DNA from: Halpernia frigidisoli
Lineage (GTDB): Bacteria > Bacteroidota > Bacteroidia > Flavobacteriales > Weeksellaceae
Length of the DNA stretch: 64,000 nucleotides
Direction: 5' to 3'
Assembly (NCBI RefSeq): GCF_900113805.1
Contig: NZ_FOQT01000001.1
Location: 248,001 to 312,000 of the forward strand
Made by a program: the position numbers and the translations under genes. Shown piece by piece: positions 58,835 to 64,000 of this stretch. Every line of letters begins with the position of its first letter. Within the stretch, counting starts at the first letter, position 1. The notes under the pieces are model-generated. The model saw nothing but the letters and a program-made list of their open reading frames with translations. It did not search any database and was not told the DNA's origin.

Positions 58835-58860
58835 AAAAGAACCCATTTCTGAGTTCTTTT
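58835..58860 (-). terminator. Terminator of the acidic small protein gene
   Basis: AAAAGAAC (58835-58842) pairs with GTTCTTTT (58853-58860); on the minus strand the stem is followed by a T-rich tail. It lies just after the stop at 58886. Confidence 0.7.
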
Positions 58861-58885
58861 TAATTTTTTGAAGTTTATTTAGAGA

Positions 58886-59131
58886 TTATTCTCCGTCTTC
58901 ATCTTCTTCGTCATATTTGGCTAATTCGTCATCACACCATTTGAAAGCCTGCTCTACAACTTTCGTAGCTTCGTCTGCCATTGATTCTTCATCATCGCCT
59001 TCTAAATCGTCGAACCATTCTACTTCTTCCTCTTCAACGTTTAAAACGAATCTTGGATATTCTGTGTGTACCACGTATAAATCTTCCGGATTGTCGGAAT
59101 TATCCGCTAATAAAAACTTTGGTAATTTCAT
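58886..59131 (-). CDS. Small highly acidic conserved protein
   Basis: This 81-residue protein has an ordered start (MKLPKFLLADNSDNPEDLYV, VHTEYPRFVLNVEEEEVEW) and an Asp/Glu-rich rest. It has no signal peptide or membrane part. Proteins of this shape are conserved without known function in Flavobacteriia (recalled). It stands alone with its own terminator, between two dyad repeats. Confidence 0.75.
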   Translation of the reverse strand: MKLPKFLLADNSDNPEDLYVVHTEYPRFVLNVEEEEVEWFDDLEGDDEESMADEATKVVEQAFKWCDDELAKYDEEDEDGE

Positions 59132-59217
59132 TGTTTTATAATTTTAATTTCGGGGCAAAGATAAGAATTTCCTTTTAAAATTTAATTTAAAATAGATTAA
59201 CTTCTTATTATAAAATT

Positions 59218-59312
59218 TCCTGCGCCCTGGCCTGAGTGGAACTCCTTTTTTATATTTTCTGCGCCAGCCGAAATATAAAAAAGAGTGGGAACGGAGGACA
59301 GATACAGGCGCC
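59218..59312. repeat. Palindromic intergenic repeat
   Basis: CCTGCGCCC and a long A+T arm (CCTTTTTTATATTTT) on the left match GGCGCCC and AAATATAAAAAAG on the right around a small G+C-rich apex (CTGCGCCAGCCG). It lies between the acidic small protein gene and the 3-hydroxybutyryl-CoA dehydrogenase gene. The outer blocks resemble those of the repeat at 58645, the inner ones differ. Confidence 0.6.
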
Positions 59313-59317
59313 CTAAA

Positions 59318-60211
59318 CTATTTTAAAAATGCTTTAGAGACTTTTTCTGCTTTTTTACTTTCAGAATAATCATAAAATCCTTCCCCAGATTTCACACCTT
59401 TTTTGCCCGCCATCACCATATTTACCAATAATGGATTTGGTGCGTATTTTGGATTTTTAAAACCGTCGTGCATAACGTTTAAGATCGCCAGACAAACGTC
59501 AAGTCCGATAAAATCTGCCAGTTGCAAAGGTCCCATAGGATGCGCCATGCCAAGTTTTATCACGGTGTCGATTTCTTCCACACCTGCAACGCCGTTGTAA
59601 AGTGTTTCTATGGCTTCGTTGATCATCGGCATCAGAATTCTGTTGGCTACAAAACCGGGATAATCATTGACTTCCGTAGGTGTTTTGTCTAAAGTTTTGC
59701 TGAGTTCAAAAATGCTGTTAAAAGTTTCCTTTGAAGTGGAATAACCTTTAATTATTTCTACCAGTTTCATAATCGGTACGGGATTCATAAAATGCATACC
59801 GATCACTTTTTCCGGCCGGGTAGTTGAGGCAGCAATCTGAGTGATGGAAATTGAAGATGTATTTGTCGCTAAAATGCAATTTTCAGGTGCAAATTCATCC
59901 ATTTGCTTAAAGATTTTTATCTTTAAATCAAGATTTTCTGTTGCCGCTTCTACAATTAGGTCGGCAGTTTTTGTAACCTCGTTTAAATCAGTTGAAAGAA
60001 TGATGTTTTCTAAAGTTTTGTTTTTATCATCTTCAGAAATTTTTTCTTTTGCGACCATTCGGTCAAGATTTTTTGAAATCGTGGCAAGACCTTTTTCTAA
60101 ATTTTCTTTTTTTACATCAACCAAAGTGACTTTAAAATTTTTCTGTGCAAAAGTGTGGGCAATTCCGTTTCCCATTGTTCCGGCGCCGATCACGACTATG
60201 TTTTTGAGCAT
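59318..60211 (-). CDS. 3-hydroxybutyryl-CoA (3-hydroxyacyl-CoA) dehydrogenase
   Basis: This NAD(P)-dependent enzyme interconverts acetoacetyl-CoA and 3-hydroxybutyryl-CoA or acts in fatty-acid oxidation. The Rossmann motif GAGTMG (9-14), the catalytic histidine in IGMHFMNPVPIMKLVEII, and PGFVANRILMPMINEAI of the C-terminal domain are clear. At 297 residues it is the short, monofunctional form (Hbd/PaaH type). It is followed by the M23 peptidase gene 15 bp away on the same strand, with no obvious link in function. Confidence 0.92.
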   Translation of the reverse strand: MLKNIVVIGAGTMGNGIAHTFAQKNFKVTLVDVKKENLEKGLATISKNLDRMVAKEKISEDDKNKTLENIILSTDLNEVTKTADLIVEAATENLDLKIKIFKQMDEFAPENCILATNTSSISITQIAASTTRPEKVIGMHFMNPVPIMKLVEIIKGYSTSKETFNSIFELSKTLDKTPTEVNDYPGFVANRILMPMINEAIETLYNGVAGVEEIDTVIKLGMAHPMGPLQLADFIGLDVCLAILNVMHDGFKNPKYAPNPLLVNMVMAGKKGVKSGEGFYDYSESKKAEKVSKAFLK

Positions 60212-60226
60212 AACTATTTTTATATT

Positions 60227-61045
60227 TTAATAATTTTTAAGATAAGATTTTTTTTCCAATAAATATTCACCTGTCGAGTTGGAAGTTCTAAATTTTGTTT
60301 TAATAAATTCACGGTCTTTATCCATTCTATTTAGAAAAACTGCAAAATGCAAATGCGGACCAGTTGACCAACCCGTGTTTCCGCTATAACCAAGAAATTG
60401 TCCTTTTTTGATTTCGTCGCCAACATTTACTTCTACGCCATTTTGTTTCAAATGTAAATATTCCGCAAAAGTGCCGTCCGGCTGTAGAATTAAGATATAA
60501 TTGTTGTATTTCGCACAGTCTTTTGAATTGCAATTGGTATTATTTCTTTCTTCCGTTGCGACTACTTTTCCCTCTCGCGCCGCAAAAATCTTCTCGCCAA
60601 CTTTAAAATTGAAATCTAATGCCGCCTGATTCATGTGAGAAATTTTCCCGTTATAACCTTGAAAAATACTGTAAGATTTATTGCTGTCAAAAGGAAGATC
60701 ATAAACGTAATTTTCGTCATAACTTGTCTGCGTAATATCGCCAAAAGTATATTTGCTGCTCGTGCTGTAACCAAATTTTTTATTGGCAATAATCGGTGTC
60801 AGTTTAGCAACCAAAAATCTTTTAGTTTGTGCTGGTATCACAACAATTTGATTATTTGCTAAAGAACTTTTCATATTGTCTAAAGTAAAAACTAAAGATG
60901 CAGACATTGGCATTAATTCCAGATTTTCTGCGTATAATTCAAAAGAATTTGGAAGTTTTTCTGTAAAATATTTTATTGTTCCCACGCTTTGCGCTGAGGC
61001 GAAGAAAGGAACAAAAATGAGAATATAGAGAATTAATTTTTTCAT
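60227..61045 (-). CDS. M23-family (LytM) metallopeptidase
   Basis: The signal peptide (LILYILIFVPFFASAQ) is followed by an N-terminal strand-rich domain and a C-terminal LytM domain with all zinc ligands: H137-x6-D144 (HMNQAALD) and HLH at 231-233, plus H198 in EYLHLKQNG. This looks like an active enzyme that cuts peptidoglycan cross-bridges, rather than a degenerate activator such as EnvC. At 272 residues it is complete. It lies 3 bp from the beta-lactamase stop, so the two are likely co-transcribed. Confidence 0.9.
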   Translation of the reverse strand: MKKLILYILIFVPFFASAQSVGTIKYFTEKLPNSFELYAENLELMPMSASLVFTLDNMKSSLANNQIVVIPAQTKRFLVAKLTPIIANKKFGYSTSSKYTFGDITQTSYDENYVYDLPFDSNKSYSIFQGYNGKISHMNQAALDFNFKVGEKIFAAREGKVVATEERNNTNCNSKDCAKYNNYILILQPDGTFAEYLHLKQNGVEVNVGDEIKKGQFLGYSGNTGWSTGPHLHFAVFLNRMDKDREFIKTKFRTSNSTGEYLLEKKSYLKNY

Positions 61046-61048
61046 TTT

Positions 61049-61927
61049 TTAATTGAAATGATCGAAAGTTAATTTAGAAATATCAGCAATCATTTTGCAA
61101 TTTACTTCTTCCGTTTCTTTGGAGTTACTCACAAAAACGCAGATTGCATAATGATTTCCGTTCGGTAAAGTTACAATTCCCATATCGTTTTCTGCGCCGG
61201 TTATACCTGCATTATTTTTTCCAGATGAGCCGGTTTTGTGTGCAATTATAATATTTTCCGGTAAAAAAGCGATGAGTTTATTTGTTCCGGTAGAAGTTCC
61301 GATCATAATTTTCATTAAAAAATCGGTAGAAGATTTTGAAACAATTTTACCTCCGTGAAAATCTTTTAAAAGTTTTACGATAGAGTTGGTAGAACTATAA
61401 TTTTCATATTGTGCCTTCCAGTCTTGATGCATTTCTTCTTCGTTAAATTTAATTTGAAAATCTTTCACACCTTTGGAATTTATAAAACCCTGAACGGTTT
61501 TTGTGCCGCCTATCAGTTTTAACAAAATATCACAACCGTTATTATCACTTTGTGCAACGGTATATTTAATGATTTCCGCTAATGTTAATTCCACATTTCC
61601 ATTTGGATATTTTTCACGAATCGGGCTCCATGTATTTTCTAGAAGATCTGTTTTTTTAACTAATATTTTTTGGATTAAATCTAATTTTCCTTCATCAACC
61701 AAGTTTAAAACCGCCAAAGCAATATGAAATTTAAAAACACTTTGCATAGGCAAATGCTTTTCGCCATTCATATTTAAGACAAAAGGTTTATCAATTCCCA
61801 AAATAGAAACACCAACAGTTGCGTTTTTTCCAGCAATTATTTTATTAATTTGAGATTCTAAATCCTCCTTTTTTTGTGCGCAGGAAGTCGTAAAAATTAT
61901 TATAAATAAGTAGAGTAGGTTTTTCAT
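61049..61927 (-). CDS. bla: Class A beta-lactamase (subclass A2)
   Basis: This serine beta-lactamase is probably lipid-anchored (MKNLLYLFIIIFTTSC, Cys16). Active-site motifs are S63-V-F-K66, S127-D-N129, the omega-loop glutamate in FNEEEMHQDW (about 163-165) and K231-T-G233. The EEEMHxDW form, instead of ExELN, marks subclass A2, which includes CIA, CGA, CME and PER enzymes known from Chryseobacterium-like bacteria. It is chromosomal, flanked by housekeeping-type genes, with no mobile element nearby, so it looks intrinsic. The drug spectrum cannot be read reliably. Confidence 0.92.
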   Translation of the reverse strand: MKNLLYLFIIIFTTSCAQKKEDLESQINKIIAGKNATVGVSILGIDKPFVLNMNGEKHLPMQSVFKFHIALAVLNLVDEGKLDLIQKILVKKTDLLENTWSPIREKYPNGNVELTLAEIIKYTVAQSDNNGCDILLKLIGGTKTVQGFINSKGVKDFQIKFNEEEMHQDWKAQYENYSSTNSIVKLLKDFHGGKIVSKSSTDFLMKIMIGTSTGTNKLIAFLPENIIIAHKTGSSGKNNAGITGAENDMGIVTLPNGNHYAICVFVSNSKETEEVNCKMIADISKLTFDHFN

Positions 61928-61936
61928 TGTAATAAT

Positions 61937-62899
61937 TTAAGAAATCATCTTCACAATTTCCAACGCCACTTTCAACGCTTCAGTTCCGTCTTCCAGACTC
62001 ACTTCTACATTTTTATTTTCGGTGATAGAATCTGCAAAACTTTCTAGTTCATCTAAAATTGCGTTATTTGGTGTAATTGGCGGATATTCAAACAGGATCT
62101 GGTTTTTTTCACCTTCTGCATTTTCAATGATCATATCAAAATCACTTGGATTTTCCGGCGCTTCCTTCATGCGAATTACTTCAGATTTTTTCTCTAAAAA
62201 GTCAACAGAAATATAAGCGTCTTTCTGGAAAAAACGTGATTTGCGCATGGCTTTCATAGAAATTCGAGACGTTGTTAAATTCGCAACACAACCGTTTTCA
62301 AACTCAATTCTCGCATTACAAATGTCCGGTGATTTTGAAACCACTGAAACGCCGGAAGCGTGAATAACTTTAACTTTTGATTTTACCAAACTGAGCAAAA
62401 TATCCAGATCGTGGATCATTAAATCTAAAACTACAGAAACATCAGTTCCGCGCGGATTAAATTCTGCCAAACGGTGAATCTCAATAAACATCGGATCTTT
62501 GATGTAATCTTTTGATCCAATAAAAGCAGGATTGTATCTTTCAACATGACCAACTTGCGCTTTTATATTATATTCTCTGCATTTAAAAAGAATTTCTTCC
62601 GCTTCCTTTAAATTTTGAGTCACCGGTTTTTCAATGAAAAAAGGAATTCTATGTTCGATGGCTTTCATGGCGTAATCATAATGATAAACTGTCGGCGTTA
62701 CAATATCAAGCATTTCGATTTCCGCCAAAAGATCTTCGAAATTTTCAAAATATTTGTAGCCAAATTCTGCTTCTATTTTTTTCCCGTTTGCCACATCTTT
62801 ATCGTGAAAACCAACCAAATTATATTTTTCAGATTGGTTCAATAATTTTAAATGAATTTTACCCAAATGACCTGCGCCAACTAAACCTGCATTCAACAT
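61937..62899 (-). CDS. Gfo/Idh/MocA-family NAD(P)-dependent oxidoreductase
   Basis: A Rossmann motif GAGHLG (8-13) is followed by the family EKP motif (FFIEKPVTQN) and HDLDILLSL, with the C-terminal alpha/beta domain (EFENGCVANLTTSRIS). At 320 residues it is complete. Members act on sugars, inositols or related compounds; the substrate is unknown. It lies 9 bp before the beta-lactamase gene on the same strand, so it may be the first gene of a run of four (oxidoreductase, bla, M23, dehydrogenase). Confidence 0.87.
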   Translation of the reverse strand: MLNAGLVGAGHLGKIHLKLLNQSEKYNLVGFHDKDVANGKKIEAEFGYKYFENFEDLLAEIEMLDIVTPTVYHYDYAMKAIEHRIPFFIEKPVTQNLKEAEEILFKCREYNIKAQVGHVERYNPAFIGSKDYIKDPMFIEIHRLAEFNPRGTDVSVVLDLMIHDLDILLSLVKSKVKVIHASGVSVVSKSPDICNARIEFENGCVANLTTSRISMKAMRKSRFFQKDAYISVDFLEKKSEVIRMKEAPENPSDFDMIIENAEGEKNQILFEYPPITPNNAILDELESFADSITENKNVEVSLEDGTEALKVALEIVKMIS

Positions 62900-63045
62900 A
62901 GAAAATTTATTTTTTTAAGTTTTGTAAAGATAATAATTAGTTGATAGTTGTCGGTTGTCCGTTGTCGGAAAAACTTAGAAATTATGGAATAATAATTCTT
63001 ATCTCGAAAATTAACAGGCAAATTGCAAGATAAAACTGGAATCTT

Positions 63046-63053
63046 TATATTTG
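63046..63053 (+). promoter_or_regulatory. TAnnTTTG promoter box of pcm
   Basis: TATATTTG lies 86 bp before the GTG start of pcm. The leader in between carries a CAACTATCAACTGACAACC-like run. Confidence 0.45.
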
Positions 63054-63139
63054 TTAATCATTCAATTTGGTAAATGATTTTTTATTGTTAATCCAAATGT
63101 AATATACTCACAACTATCAACTGACAACCAACAACTAAA

Positions 63140-63790
63140 GTGACGGACTCTTTTGTACATAAAGGCAAGCGAAAATTTTTGGTAGAATATCTGAGGAATA
63201 AAATCGGGATTTCTGATGAAAATGTTTTAAATGCAATTAATGAAGTGCCTCGCCATCTTTTTATCCAAAGTATTTTTGAAGAATTTGCCTACGAAGACCG
63301 CGCTTTTCCAATTGCTTCGCATCAAACTATTTCTCATCCATCGACAGTTGCCGAACAAAGTGAACTTTTAGAATTGAAAAAAGATGAAAAAGTCATGGAA
63401 ATTGGCACTGGTTGCGGTTATCAAACCATGGTTTTAATGAAAATGAATGCTTTGGTTTACACAGTCGAAAGACAAAAAGATTTGTTTGAATATTCTAAAA
63501 ATAAATTACGAGAATTGCATTCTAGACCAAAATTCCAAAGTTTTGGTGATGGTTTTGCCGGACTTCCAACTTTCGCACCTTTTGATAAAATTTTAGTGAC
63601 TTGTGGCGCAGAAAATTTGCCGACAGAACTTTTACATCAATTAAAAATTGGTGGAAAAATGGTTATTCCAATGGGAAAAACTGACGAACAGATTCTTTAC
63701 AGATTTACAAAAGTTTCAGAAAAAGAAATTCATAAAGAAGCATTTGGCGCGTATAAATTTGTGCCAATGCTTGGAAATACAAATATTTAA
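63140..63790 (+). CDS. pcm: Protein-L-isoaspartate O-methyltransferase
   Basis: This enzyme repairs damaged aspartyl residues by methylating L-isoaspartate with SAM. The SAM motif EIGTGCGYQT (87-96), the upstream region PRHLFIQ...AYEDRAFPIASHQTIS and the later KILVTCGAENLP are typical. At 216 residues it is complete. The start is GTG at 63140; no ATG is available near, and the N-terminus reads normally from there. Confidence 0.92.
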   Translation: MTDSFVHKGKRKFLVEYLRNKIGISDENVLNAINEVPRHLFIQSIFEEFAYEDRAFPIASHQTISHPSTVAEQSELLELKKDEKVMEIGTGCGYQTMVLMKMNALVYTVERQKDLFEYSKNKLRELHSRPKFQSFGDGFAGLPTFAPFDKILVTCGAENLPTELLHQLKIGGKMVIPMGKTDEQILYRFTKVSEKEIHKEAFGAYKFVPMLGNTNI

Positions 63791-63810
63791 AATCACAATT
63801 GTGAATTTTT

Positions 63811-63886
63811 TTTCTCTCTGATTTATTTTATTTGGCAGATTTTAATTTAAAATAAATCTGCATCATCTGTGTAATCTGCGAGAGAA
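63811..63886. repeat. Intergenic dyad repeat, second copy of the CTGCGAG family
   Basis: The left arm (from 63811, TTTCTCTCTGATTT...GGCAGATTT) and right arm (about 63853-63886, AAATCTGC...ATCTGCGAGAGAAA) are imperfect inverted copies. They share ATCTGC and ATCTGYGAG blocks with 51066-51140. It lies between pcm and the next gene. Confidence 0.55.
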
Positions 63887-63923
63887 AAATATTAGTTTTT
63901 TGAAATAAATAAATAAAATCAAA

Positions 63924-64000
63924 ATGAAAATATTCCTAAATAAAGCCATTCCACAAGTGGGAATGAAAATTTTAAATGATTCAAACAACGAAATTATCAT
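63924..64000 (+). CDS. 2-hydroxyacid dehydrogenase, N-terminal fragment (cut by window end)
   Basis: ATG 63924 opens MKIFLNKAIPQVGMKILNDS, the start typical of D-isomer 2-hydroxyacid (glycerate/glyoxylate) dehydrogenases, which often begin MKIFLNRPIP. Only 25 codons are in the window, so neither the NAD motif nor the catalytic residues can be checked. Confidence 0.6.
   Translation, partial: MKIFLNKAIPQVGMKILNDSNNEII

Noticed and set aside
1-64000. CRISPR array
   Set aside because: No regularly spaced direct repeats of 24-40 bases were seen, and no cas-like gene is present.

Overview
The window looks like chromosomal DNA of a Flavobacteriia member, most likely in the Weeksellaceae (Chryseobacterium/Kaistella-like). 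The evidence is A+T-rich DNA, weak Shine-Dalgarno signals, repeated TAnnTTTG promoter boxes typical of Bacteroidota, GLPGLI-family and YHYH proteins, a CcsBA-type cytochrome c synthetase, a subclass A2 class A beta-lactamase, and the intergenic dyad repeats familiar from this group. The assignment comes from protein and repeat recognition, not from a search.

Layout. (1) Positions 1-11250 are an accessory, very A+T-rich island ending close to a tRNA-Ser(GGA) gene. It holds a DDE transposase, a fragment matching the 3' end of a tRNA with a terminator behind it, a phospholipase D-like nuclease that seems to lack its original 5' end, a DUF262-HNH gene broken by three one-base frameshifts, a small unknown gene, and a 2015-residue STAND NTPase with an N-terminal PD-(D/E)XK-like nuclease domain. 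The last is the strongest candidate for a little-described anti-phage (Avs-like) system. (2) Positions 11252-19402 hold tRNA-Ser, asparaginase, a J-domain membrane protein, glycine decarboxylase GcvP, two secreted proteins (one GLPGLI) and a MazEF toxin-antitoxin pair. (3) Positions 19415-34356 hold a GH92 mannosidase fused to a basic-secretory-protein domain but split by an in-frame stop, an MscS channel, dGTPase, an SPFH protein, an LptF/G permease, a LolA-like carrier, FtsK and CcsBA. (4) Positions 34623-43506 hold a three-subunit molybdenum hydroxylase (PaoABC type), an AsmA-like protein, SemiSWEET, a CorC-family protein and ClpS. (5) Positions 43562-45558 hold a small operon (YHYH lipoprotein, YwqK/MORN lipoprotein, SCO protein) in which two of three genes are broken. 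(6) Positions 45734-64000 hold a small secreted protein, UvrA, a TonB-dependent receptor, DnaN, a second CorC-family protein, PheT, a META lipoprotein, a CocE hydrolase, an acidic small protein, 3-hydroxybutyryl-CoA dehydrogenase, an M23 peptidase, a class A beta-lactamase, a Gfo/Idh oxidoreductase, Pcm and the start of a 2-hydroxyacid dehydrogenase.

Two themes stand out. One is the defence-like island with its large nuclease-STAND protein. The other is the number of single-base lesions (DUF262-HNH, GH92-BSP, SCO, YHYH), which means either real gene decay or residual sequence error. Several families of palindromic intergenic repeats also occur (16351-16418; 28295-28375; 51066-51140 with 63811-63886; 58645-58815; 59218-59312), plus short CAACTATCAACTGACAAC-like runs. 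All calls are from reading the sequence; no database search was run.
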